Notes under the pieces: generated by a model
Told to the model about the DNA's origin: nothing
The model's database searches: none
The model's input: only the letters and a program-made list of their open reading frames with translations
Translations under genes and position numbers: made by a program
Shown here: piece after piece, positions 1-6,270 of the stretch
Layout of the letters: the number at the start of each line of letters is the position of its first letter
How positions within the stretch are numbered: the stretch's first letter is position 1
NCBI GenBank assembly: GCA_002169365.1
Contig: NHLE01000004.1
Span: forward strand, 1 to 8,010
Origin: Pelagibacteraceae bacterium TMED259
GTDB taxonomy: Bacteria; Pseudomonadota; Alphaproteobacteria; HIMB59
DNA: 8,010 nt
Direction: 5' to 3'

Positions 1-192
1 GTAAATAATATTGAAAAAGATGTTACTTTTTTTTTAGATGTATCCATTTTGGAATATGAAGAATGTAATTTTCATCCATTAGACAATACTAAAACCATTC
101 AAGTTAAAACAAATGATTGTATAAATTTTTTAAGATCAATATGTGAAGTAAAATTAATAAATTTCAAAACTAATGAAATTACTATCGCCTAG
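1..192 (+). CDS. YbaK/ProX-type aminoacyl-tRNA deacylase, C-terminal part (5' truncated)
   Basis: The reading frame is open from the first base and gives 63 residues before TAG at 190-192; the start lies outside the window. The tail resembles the end of the YbaK/ProX prolyl-tRNA editing family. It has a Phe-His-Pro-Leu segment followed by Asn and Thr, where homologues read FHPL..N..TT, and then a helix of the form NFLRSICE. That family hydrolyses mischarged Ala-tRNA(Pro) or Cys-tRNA(Pro) in trans, in the cytoplasm. The fragment contains no membrane segment. Its stop codon overlaps that of the convergent yajQ by four bases. The catalytic Lys of the family would lie upstream and cannot be checked. 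The assignment rests on one short motif region read by eye, so it is probable rather than certain. Confidence 0.68.
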   Translation, partial: VNNIEKDVTFFLDVSILEYEECNFHPLDNTKTIQVKTNDCINFLRSICEVKLINFKTNEITIA

Positions 193-674
193 TCTCTAAA
201 ATTTTGATACTGCAATGGGATTCCAATATCGCTCTGCTTTAAGAGATCTATCATCGATTGAAGATCATCTCTTTTTTTTCCAGTAATTCTTACTTCATCT
301 CCGTTAATTGAAGCTTGAACTTTTGCTTTAGAGGACTTAACTAAGTTCGTTATTTTTTTTGCATCTTCTTTCGAAATACCATTTAGTATATCGACAAACT
401 GTCTAACACGATTTCCTGAAGCAGTTTCAGTTGACTTAACATGTATAAATTTAGGATCTACTTTTCTTCTGACGATATTATTTTTTAAAATATCATTAAA
501 TTGATTTAGTCTTGTATTATCTGTTGTCTCAATGGTGACAGAGTACTCGGACCTTTCGATGGTAGAGTTAGTATTTTTAAAATCAAAACGATTATCAACT
601 TCTCTTTTAGTATTATTAATGGCATTATCAATTTCTTGTAAATCTGGAGAAGATACAACATCAAACGAAGGCAT
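189..674 (-). CDS. yajQ: YajQ family nucleotide-binding protein (UPF0234)
   Basis: This 161-residue protein matches the usual length of the YajQ family (about 160). It begins with the characteristic MPSFDVVS and continues with an EIDNAINNTKREVDNRFDFK-type segment, then an RQFVDILNGIS segment and a C-terminal RDDLQSMIDLLKQ helix. The family folds as two ferredoxin/RRM-like domains, here roughly residues 1-90 and 91-161. Members bind nucleic acid or nucleotides, and a Xanthomonas homologue is a cyclic-di-GMP effector; whether this one binds c-di-GMP is unknown. It is a soluble cytoplasmic protein with no signal peptide. The start is secure because the N-terminal MPSFD is family-typical. ATG at 674-672 lies two bases from the start codon of the divergent permease. 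A weak AGAG lies 7 bases upstream of the start, inside that permease gene. Confidence 0.95.
   Translation of the reverse strand: MPSFDVVSSPDLQEIDNAINNTKREVDNRFDFKNTNSTIERSEYSVTIETTDNTRLNQFNDILKNNIVRRKVDPKFIHVKSTETASGNRVRQFVDILNGISKEDAKKITNLVKSSKAKVQASINGDEVRITGKKRDDLQSMIDLLKQSDIGIPLQYQNFRD
667..671 (+). promoter_or_regulatory. Shine-Dalgarno sequence of the EamA permease, inside yajQ
   Basis: GAAGG lies five bases before the ATG at 677, a good purine-rich ribosome-binding site at normal spacing. It supports that ATG as the permease start. On the opposite strand the same bases lie within codons 2-4 of yajQ (Pro-Ser-Phe), so one short sequence serves two genes. Confidence 0.6.
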
Positions 675-676
675 TC

Positions 677-1549
677 ATGAACTCTACTATATTTTTGTTT
701 ATAGCGACACTATTATGTTGGGGTCCCACTTGGTATATAATTAAATTTCAATTAGGAACTGTGGATCCAATGGTATCAGTTTTTTACCGTTTCTTTTTAG
801 CATCCGTTATAATTTTACTTTTCTGTATTTATAAAAAAATAAACTTACGATTTTCTATAAAAGAACATTTCTTTATAGCAGTTCTAGGAATTTTTCTTTT
901 TAATATTAACTACGTCATTTTTTACCTCTCTACTCAATATTTGATTAGTGGTTTTGTAGCTTTATGCTTCTCTTCAATTCTTTTTATGAATGTAATTAAT
1001 AATATTATTTTTCATAGATCATCACCTAATATTGTTACTCTTATTGGCGGTACTATTGGAACATTAGGTCTTATAATAATTTTTTATGACGAAATAATTA
1101 CATTTGAATTTTCAAGTGGAACGAGTTATGGGATATTTTTAGGCATTATAGCCACCTACTTTGCCTCTTTAGGTAATTTAATATCCGCCCACACTTCTAA
1201 AATTAAACTAGAAGTTATTCCCGTTACAGGATTAGGGATGTTTTATGGCTCAATAAGCCTGATGATTTATTTAATACTCATGGGTAATTCATTTTCTTTT
1301 GAGGTAAGCCATCAGTACATTTTTTCATTAACCTATTTATCTATTTTTGGTAGCGTTTTTGGATTTAGTTTATATCTAACACTTATCAAGAAATTAGGCT
1401 CTAATGATGCTGCATATGTTGCAATTATTATGCCCCTTGTGGCATTAGTTGTTTCTACATTTTTTGAAGGGCTAGTGTGGGATTTATCTTTAGTTCTCGG
1501 TGCAATAATGATCGTCTTAGGGAATATAATAATCTTAAAGAGAAGTTAA
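677..1549 (+). CDS. EamA/DMT-superfamily permease
   Basis: This is a very hydrophobic 290-residue inner-membrane protein, the normal length for the ten-helix drug/metabolite transporter superfamily. It shows the typical two EamA repeats, approximately residues 1-135 and 148-288. The first helix reads LLCWGPTWYIIKFQLG, very like the WG.TW...K...G signature at the start of EamA proteins. An FYRFFLAS stretch follows, and the second repeat ends with FGFSLYLTLIKKLGSNDAA and a last helix before the LKRS tail. DMT permeases move small metabolites, amino acids or drugs; the substrate cannot be read from sequence. Start choice is supported by GAAGG five bases upstream. The promoter must lie inside the divergent yajQ, because only two bases separate the genes. 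The TAA stop overlaps the stop of the convergent MFS gene in the palindrome TTAA. Confidence 0.87.
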   Translation: MNSTIFLFIATLLCWGPTWYIIKFQLGTVDPMVSVFYRFFLASVIILLFCIYKKINLRFSIKEHFFIAVLGIFLFNINYVIFYLSTQYLISGFVALCFSSILFMNVINNIIFHRSSPNIVTLIGGTIGTLGLIIIFYDEIITFEFSSGTSYGIFLGIIATYFASLGNLISAHTSKIKLEVIPVTGLGMFYGSISLMIYLILMGNSFSFEVSHQYIFSLTYLSIFGSVFGFSLYLTLIKKLGSNDAAYVAIIMPLVALVVSTFFEGLVWDLSLVLGAIMIVLGNIIILKRS

Positions 1550-2688
1550 TTTTTTAAAGCTACGCTGTTTAAAAAAACTATAATTGTTGAAAGCGTGAAC
1601 AATAAAACTATTGGCAGATATACAAATTGAACTCCAATAATATTAGCAATGTAGCCTAAAATTGGTGGGGCAATCATAAAGTTTCCATATATAGCAATCG
1701 TAATAACTGTAATACTTATAGTTGGGTCTACATCTTTAATTGATGATGCTAACGTATAACAAATAGGAACCACTGATGAGACGCCAAATCCTGCAATTGC
1801 AAATCCAAAAATTGAAAATAAAATTGAATTACTTGTCAATATAATAGCTGCTCCAATAAGTGACAATACTATTGAAATTAATAAAAAATTATAAACCCCA
1901 AAGACAACTTTTAATTTATCCCCAATAAGCCTACCGACAACCATAAATCCATTAAAGACAATAGCAGCTAAGCCTATTTTAAATCCATCTGCTAAATGAT
2001 AATCACGCATATAAAGCGCACCCCAAGAGTCGGTCCCACCTTCAAGAAAAATTGCAGTAATTGATAAGACTACAAGAATTATAAGGATTTTTGGCCATCG
2101 AAAAAAAATAGCTGTGTATGATTGTGCACTATTTTCATGGTTGTTTAATGTTTTTGATCCAAAAAAAATAATGGGAAATAAGATGCTTATAAAAATGATT
2201 GAGTTAATAAAAAAACTTATCTCATACTCTAAAAATACACTTGTCAAAAAAGATCCACTTAAAAGCCCAATACTCCAAAAAGCATGAATGCCAGACATTA
2301 TTGGTCTTTCATGTTTTTTTTCAAGAGAAGTAGCTTGTAAATTTAACACTACTTCAAAAATTCCGTAGGTAGTCCCAAATAAAAAAGTAAAAAAAGCCAT
2401 TTCTAGATAAGATGATACAAAAGGAATAAACAACCAAAGAAATGAAATCAAAGATCCAGAAAATAAGACTATAAGCTTAACAGAAAAATTTTGTATAATT
2501 TTAGGTGCAAGCACCATAGTGAGAATGGAACCTATTGAAAAAATAACAAATAGATAGCTCATTCCATTGTAATCGGTACCTATTTGATCTTTGATATCTG
2601 GAATTCTAACAGTCCATAAACCCACAAAAAAAGAAATTGAAAAAAAAAGTGCCTTACAGATATTTATTTCATTAAATTGAAGTCTCAA
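1546..2688 (-). CDS. MFS transporter, YbjJ-like
   Basis: This 380-residue integral inner-membrane protein has about twelve hydrophobic segments, the major facilitator layout. After the first helix it reads WTVRIPDIKDQIGTDYNGM, close to the W.ARIP.IK..LG signature of YbjJ-like MFS proteins. The second half opens with EGGTDSWGALYMRD and continues to VVGRLIGDKL, the G-R-L-G-D loop of the family. Substrate is unknown; the family resembles fucose-permease-type and sugar or drug transporters. The start is TTG at 2688-2686. No in-frame ATG occurs before Met43, which is inside the second helix region, and an in-frame stop lies at 2712-2710, so the N-terminus cannot extend far. No Shine-Dalgarno sequence is visible upstream, only an A/C-rich tract. 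It lies 21 bases downstream of the thioesterase gene and is probably cotranscribed with it. Its stop overlaps that of the convergent EamA permease. Confidence 0.87.
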   Translation of the reverse strand: MRLQFNEINICKALFFSISFFVGLWTVRIPDIKDQIGTDYNGMSYLFVIFSIGSILTMVLAPKIIQNFSVKLIVLFSGSLISFLWLFIPFVSSYLEMAFFTFLFGTTYGIFEVVLNLQATSLEKKHERPIMSGIHAFWSIGLLSGSFLTSVFLEYEISFFINSIIFISILFPIIFFGSKTLNNHENSAQSYTAIFFRWPKILIILVVLSITAIFLEGGTDSWGALYMRDYHLADGFKIGLAAIVFNGFMVVGRLIGDKLKVVFGVYNFLLISIVLSLIGAAIILTSNSILFSIFGFAIAGFGVSSVVPICYTLASSIKDVDPTISITVITIAIYGNFMIAPPILGYIANIIGVQFVYLPIVLLFTLSTIIVFLNSVALKN

Positions 2689-2709
2689 GTTTGTTTGTTT
2701 TAAGGAAAT
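2689..2709 (-). other. 21-bp gap between thioesterase and MFS genes
   Basis: Read on the minus strand, this gap is in the same frame as both neighbours and contains a threefold AAAC-type repeat directly before the TTG start. It lacks a Shine-Dalgarno sequence. A GGTGG sits just upstream inside the last codons of the thioesterase gene, too far from TTG for normal use but near an ATT codon at 2709-2707. Translation of the MFS gene may therefore depend on coupling to the thioesterase or on an unstructured A-rich leader. Confidence 0.45.
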
Positions 2710-3147
2710 TTACCAGCCACCATCATCTTTGATGATTTTATCATTTACAGTATTTGTACTTTTACGATGCACAATTTTCCAAATACCACTCCCAGAAACT
2801 ATCAAATTGTCACCTGCAAAAACTTGGCAATTAACAAAAGATAATGTTTTAGTTTTTTTTTCAATAATGGGTTGTGCGATTAATTCATCACCGATGGATG
2901 CAGAATGAGTAAAATGGGTGGTCATTGAAATAGTAACACAAGGCGCTTTATCAAAGCTTTTAAAGGCAGCATTGCCCATTACATTGTCTAGAAAAGACAT
3001 AAGAAAGCCTCCGTGAGCAAAATTTCCAGAATTTAAATGAGAGTTGTTAACAAACATTCTATAAAAATCTTTCCCATCATTAGATGCTGTCTCTAGTTGA
3101 CCTAATAATTTCGAGTATTGGGAGTTTGAAATTGACTTCCAGTTCAT
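2710..3147 (-). CDS. PaaI-family hotdog-fold acyl-CoA thioesterase
   Basis: This 145-residue protein has the hotdog thioesterase signature at residues 39-58: Asn42, then His45-Gly46-Gly47, a hydrophobic helix and Asp54-x-x-x-Gly58. This matches the NxxGxxHGGxLxxLxDxxxG pattern of the PaaI/YbgC-like group, in which the central helix carries the catalytic Asp. Later strands (VTISMTTHFTHSASIGDELIA, split by a turn, and the LSFVNCQVFAGDNLIVSGSG stretch) fit the hotdog beta-sheet, where the family has L...F...A..GD..... The family cleaves acyl-CoA thioesters, for example aromatic or medium-chain acyl-CoAs; the substrate here is unknown. It should be soluble, cytoplasmic and oligomeric. The C-terminal 20 residues are polar and probably flexible. 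It diverges from gor across 34 bp and precedes the MFS gene on the same strand. No strong Shine-Dalgarno sequence precedes the ATG. Confidence 0.87.
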   Translation of the reverse strand: MNWKSISNSQYSKLLGQLETASNDGKDFYRMFVNNSHLNSGNFAHGGFLMSFLDNVMGNAAFKSFDKAPCVTISMTTHFTHSASIGDELIAQPIIEKKTKTLSFVNCQVFAGDNLIVSGSGIWKIVHRKSTNTVNDKIIKDDGGW

Positions 3148-3162
3148 ATATGACTTTATAGA
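3132..3162 (+). promoter_or_regulatory. Candidate sigma70-type promoter for the gor cluster
   Basis: TTGACT at 3132-3137 matches the -35 consensus at five of six positions. TATAGA at 3157-3162 is a possible -10 element with a long 19-base spacer; shifting to TTTATA at 3155 gives 17 bases but a poorer match. The -35 lies inside the first codons of the thioesterase gene. Transcription would begin about 13 bases before the gor ATG, giving a very short leader. In an AT-rich genome such matches are common, so this is a proposal only. Confidence 0.35.
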
Positions 3163-3181
3163 GCAATCTTACAAAAAATAA
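3148..3181. promoter_or_regulatory. 34-bp divergent intergenic region, thioesterase/gor
   Basis: This is the largest non-coding stretch in the window and the only space between the two divergent transcription units. It contains a nearly symmetrical element, CTTTATAGAG, whose reverse complement is CTCTATAAAG. It offers a TATA-like -10 hexamer on both strands and could act as a shared bidirectional promoter. No clear operator repeat or terminator is visible. Confidence 0.4.
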
Positions 3182-4516
3182 ATGATTTATGACCTAATAG
3201 TTATTGGAGCCGGATCGGGTGGTGTTCGTGCAGCTCGTATTGCAAGTGTCCATGGGGCTAAAGTTGCCATGATAGAAAATAATAAGTTTGGTGGTACCTG
3301 TGTAAATGTTGGATGCGTGCCAAAGAAATTTTTTTATTACCTCTCTCAAATAAATAAAGATATTGCAAATTATAAGTCATATGGCTGTAAGATAAGTGAT
3401 CCTCAGATAAATTGGAGGAAGTTTATCCAAAAAAAAGATAAAGAAATTACGCGTCTCAATACAATTTATGAAAATATATTAAATAATAATAAGATTAAAA
3501 TCATTAAGGGGTCAGCGAAGTTTGTTGGCTCAAAAAAAATAATGGTTGGTAAAAAAATACTCCAAGCAAAAAATTTTATTATTGCCACTGGGGGGAAGCC
3601 AAAGAAAACAAATCTCTTAGAAGGAAATAAACATGTCAACACAAGTGATGATATCTTCGACCTAAAAAAATTACCTAAACGCATGACTATTGAGGGTGGA
3701 GGATATATTGCAATCGAGTTTGCATATATATTTGCAAATTTAGGTATTTCAATCAATCTTATCTATCGGGGTAAGAGAATTCTAAAAACATTTGATGAGG
3801 ATATTGTAGATTTTTTAATTAAAAATAATCCAAATAATAAAATTAAAATTCATTTTGAAAAAACGATTACTGAAGTTAATAAATTAAAGAAAGAATATGT
3901 TGTAAGACTCGATGACAAAAAGATTATTAAAACTGATTATGTTCTTTCAGCTACTGGTAGAATTGCTAATACTAAAAACTTAGGCTTGGAAAAGACAAAA
4001 GTACAAATCAATGATAACCACTCAATTAAAGTAAACCGTCACTTCCAAACCCATGAAAAAAATATCTATGCCGTAGGCGATGTCATTGATTATGTGAATT
4101 TAACTCCGGTAGCCATAAGACAAGGGCATTTTTTAGCTGATAAATTATTCAATAATAAGAAGATGATCGAATACGATTTTACTAATATTCCAACAGCTGT
4201 TTTCACTTCTCCTCAAATAGGGACAGTCGGACTAACGTTAGAGATGGCAAAAAAAAATAAGATTGATGCTTATGAACTTACAACAAGTTTTAAATCAATG
4301 AAAAAAACTTTTCTAACAAAAGATAAGGATACTTTTTATAAACTTGTGATAAGCAAGAAAGATAAAACAATATTAGGTATTCATATAATATCAGACGATG
4401 CAGCAGAGTTGATACAGCTTTTAGCAGTTAACGTTGTTGCGAGAAATACACTTGATGATTTTAAAAAGACTGTAGCAGTCCATCCAACTTCCTCAGAGGA
4501 GATTATAACTATTTAA
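3182..4516 (+). CDS. gor: Glutathione-disulfide reductase (pyridine nucleotide-disulfide oxidoreductase)
   Basis: This 444-residue FAD enzyme should reduce glutathione disulfide with NADPH in the cytoplasm. The N-terminal Rossmann motif GAGSGG (9-14) binds FAD. The redox disulfide is Cys40-Val-Asn-Val-Gly-Cys45 followed by VPKK. A second Rossmann motif GGGYIAIEFA begins at Gly172. The ATGR and YAVGDV motifs close the FAD domain, and HPTSSEE (434-440) supplies the catalytic His434/Glu439 pair contributed across the dimer. NADPH preference is suggested by Arg196 at the position of E. coli Arg198; the partner of Arg204 appears to be Lys202. These features favour glutathione reductase over dihydrolipoamide or mercuric reductase. 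The C-terminus stops four residues after the second Glu, slightly earlier than homologues. No strong Shine-Dalgarno sequence is seen before the ATG. The stop overlaps the next start by one base (TAATG), implying translational coupling. Confidence 0.92.
   Translation: MIYDLIVIGAGSGGVRAARIASVHGAKVAMIENNKFGGTCVNVGCVPKKFFYYLSQINKDIANYKSYGCKISDPQINWRKFIQKKDKEITRLNTIYENILNNNKIKIIKGSAKFVGSKKIMVGKKILQAKNFIIATGGKPKKTNLLEGNKHVNTSDDIFDLKKLPKRMTIEGGGYIAIEFAYIFANLGISINLIYRGKRILKTFDEDIVDFLIKNNPNNKIKIHFEKTITEVNKLKKEYVVRLDDKKIIKTDYVLSATGRIANTKNLGLEKTKVQINDNHSIKVNRHFQTHEKNIYAVGDVIDYVNLTPVAIRQGHFLADKLFNNKKMIEYDFTNIPTAVFTSPQIGTVGLTLEMAKKNKIDAYELTTSFKSMKKTFLTKDKDTFYKLVISKKDKTILGIHIISDDAAELIQLLAVNVVARNTLDDFKKTVAVHPTSSEEIITI
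4495..4501 (+). promoter_or_regulatory. Shine-Dalgarno-like site for the Ntn hydrolase, inside gor
   Basis: AGAGGAG is a strong anti-16S match located within the Ser-Glu-Glu codons of the conserved HPTSSEE end of gor. It lies 14 bases before the ATG at 4516, longer than the optimum, so it may act together with the TAATG stop-start overlap. Confidence 0.4.
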
Positions 4517-6270
4517 TGGCTAATCGTTCTTTTAGAGTTGATAACAATAGCATTAATAGCTTTGTTCCCTCTTATGCTGGAACGCAAGGATCAATTGCAA
4601 CGCACTCAAATCTATCTGCCACAACTGCTTTTTCTATCTTAAATCTAGATGGCGGCAATGCCTTTGATGCTGCGGCTGGCGCCATGTTAGTTGAAGGTCT
4701 TGTAAATCCACAAATGTTTGGCATGGGCGGAGAAGGGGTAATGATATTAAAACCTGCATCCTCATCGCCTGTAGTTCTTAATGGCAATACCAAATCTCCA
4801 AAGAAATTTAATTTTCTAAACTTAGTTACAAAAGGCTATCGTGAAGTACCCGATCAGGGCATAATATCTGCTGGCATTCCCTCAGCTTTTTCTTCAATTT
4901 TTCGATTACTACAAAACTATGGAAAACTTAATTTTAAAACCATAGCTCAGTATGCCTTAATGTATGCCAAAGACGGCTTTCCCATTCATAATGGGATTAT
5001 TAACCAAAAAAAATTTGGATTAATAGAACTTCAAGAAAAGTTTGTAACTGAATGGAAACACTCAGCTAATCTTTATTTAAAAAAAGGGAAAGTTCCCAAT
5101 GCAGGATCTTTATTAAAGAATAAAGCCTACAGTGGGCTTTTAGATTACCTGTGCAATTATGAAAAAAAATTAACTGGGTCTAGAAAAACAAAATTTGATA
5201 AATTACATGACGCTTTTTATAAAGGCGATATAGCAAATACTATAATCAAACACTCTGATGAAAGGAACGGCCTTCTTGCTAAGCAAGATTTTGATAATTT
5301 TGATATAAAATTTGAAAAGACAATTTCTGAAAAATTTGGTGATTATGAAGTGCACAAAACCAATATTTGGGGACAAGGCTTAACAACTTTGTCTATGATG
5401 AAATTAGCTAATAAGATGAAGGTAAGATCGTTAGATGGCGATGAGAATATTCATAAATTTATAGAAGCTTTAAAATTATGTTTTGCAGATAGAGAAATGT
5501 ATTTTACTGGCCAAGAACGGCCTTTAGTCAAAGCAAATAATCTTCTCAGTGATCAATATTTAGACAAAAGATTAAAGTTGATTAATAACAAAGCAATTGA
5601 TTCAATTATTCCAGGAGACCCCTTAACAAAAAAATCTTTATTGCCTCTAGATAATGAAATTAAACCATGGGGCGCTGGGACAGTTCACATAAGTATTATA
5701 GATAAATACAACAATGCCATATCTTGTACTCCCAGTGGTGGATGGATGAGATCTAATGAGGTAGTCAAAGATCTAGGATTTCCTCTAGGTAATAGACTTA
5801 TGACCTTTTATTTGTCAAAACCTGGTCATGTTAATTTTATCGCCCCTGAACAACAACCAAGAACCACTTTAAGTCCTACTCTTGTTATAAGTAAAAAACA
5901 AAAAGAAATCTTATCGTGTGGAACAATGGGTGGTGATGCACAAGATCAGTGGCAAGCACAATTTTTAATGAATTACATATTTGCAAATAAACCTATTGAT
6001 TTGGCTTTAAATGAACCGAGAGTATCATCAGAGCACCTACCCGCTTTCTTCCATCCCCATGATCCTAATTATAAGCAATTACTACTAGAAGATAGGTTAG
6101 CACCTTATATAGCTAAACTTAATAAAAGAGGACATAAGGCTGTGTCAGTAACTGATTGGAGCGAAGGTTTTATTCTCTGTACAAGAAAAAAGAAAGATAT
6201 TTATGATGCATATGCTGATATTAGAAGCTATAAAAGTCAGATATTTCAAGCACAAGCTCTAGCATGGTAA
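4516..6270 (+). CDS. Gamma-glutamyltransferase-family Ntn hydrolase (substrate uncertain)
   Basis: This 584-residue protein has normal family length. It should cleave itself before Thr389 into an alpha chain of about 388 residues and a beta chain of about 196 whose new N-terminal Thr is the nucleophile. Visible landmarks are GGNAFDAAAGAML from Gly46, GMGGEG (69-74), TVHISIID from Thr389, TPSGGW (405-410), RTTLSPT (449-455), GTMGGDAQDQWQ from Gly469 and DWSEG near the end. The TPSGGW and GGD.QDQWQ features belong to a common GGT-like subfamily in alphaproteobacteria and actinobacteria, distinct from classical Ggt. There is no signal peptide, so it is probably cytoplasmic, unlike periplasmic E. 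coli Ggt. By hand alignment, residues that hold the gamma-glutamyl group in E. coli (Arg114, Asn411, Asp433) are Asn91, Gly409 and Phe431. Another amidohydrolase activity, such as that of oxamate amidohydrolase relatives, is therefore plausible. It overlaps gor by 1 bp and mazG by 7 bp. Confidence 0.88.
   Translation: MANRSFRVDNNSINSFVPSYAGTQGSIATHSNLSATTAFSILNLDGGNAFDAAAGAMLVEGLVNPQMFGMGGEGVMILKPASSSPVVLNGNTKSPKKFNFLNLVTKGYREVPDQGIISAGIPSAFSSIFRLLQNYGKLNFKTIAQYALMYAKDGFPIHNGIINQKKFGLIELQEKFVTEWKHSANLYLKKGKVPNAGSLLKNKAYSGLLDYLCNYEKKLTGSRKTKFDKLHDAFYKGDIANTIIKHSDERNGLLAKQDFDNFDIKFEKTISEKFGDYEVHKTNIWGQGLTTLSMMKLANKMKVRSLDGDENIHKFIEALKLCFADREMYFTGQERPLVKANNLLSDQYLDKRLKLINNKAIDSIIPGDPLTKKSLLPLDNEIKPWGAGTVHISIIDKYNNAISCTPSGGWMRSNEVVKDLGFPLGNRLMTFYLSKPGHVNFIAPEQQPRTTLSPTLVISKKQKEILSCGTMGGDAQDQWQAQFLMNYIFANKPIDLALNEPRVSSEHLPAFFHPHDPNYKQLLLEDRLAPYIAKLNKRGHKAVSVTDWSEGFILCTRKKKDIYDAYADIRSYKSQIFQAQALAW

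Noticed and set aside
532..744. Open frame on the + strand antisense to yajQ and overlapping the permease start.
   Set aside because: It is a shadow of two well-supported genes, has no ribosome site and no recognisable protein features.
1535..1575. Possible weak A/T stem around the EamA/MFS convergent stops as a terminator.
   Set aside because: The inverted match is short, only A/T pairs and imperfect, with no G/C-rich stem.
3466..3756. Open frame on the minus strand inside gor.
   Set aside because: It is fully contained in a clear glutathione reductase gene; its hydrophobic look comes from antisense reading of AT-rich codons.
4572..4793. Open frame on the minus strand inside the Ntn hydrolase gene.
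   Set aside because: It is contained in a well-conserved N-terminal domain and has no independent support.
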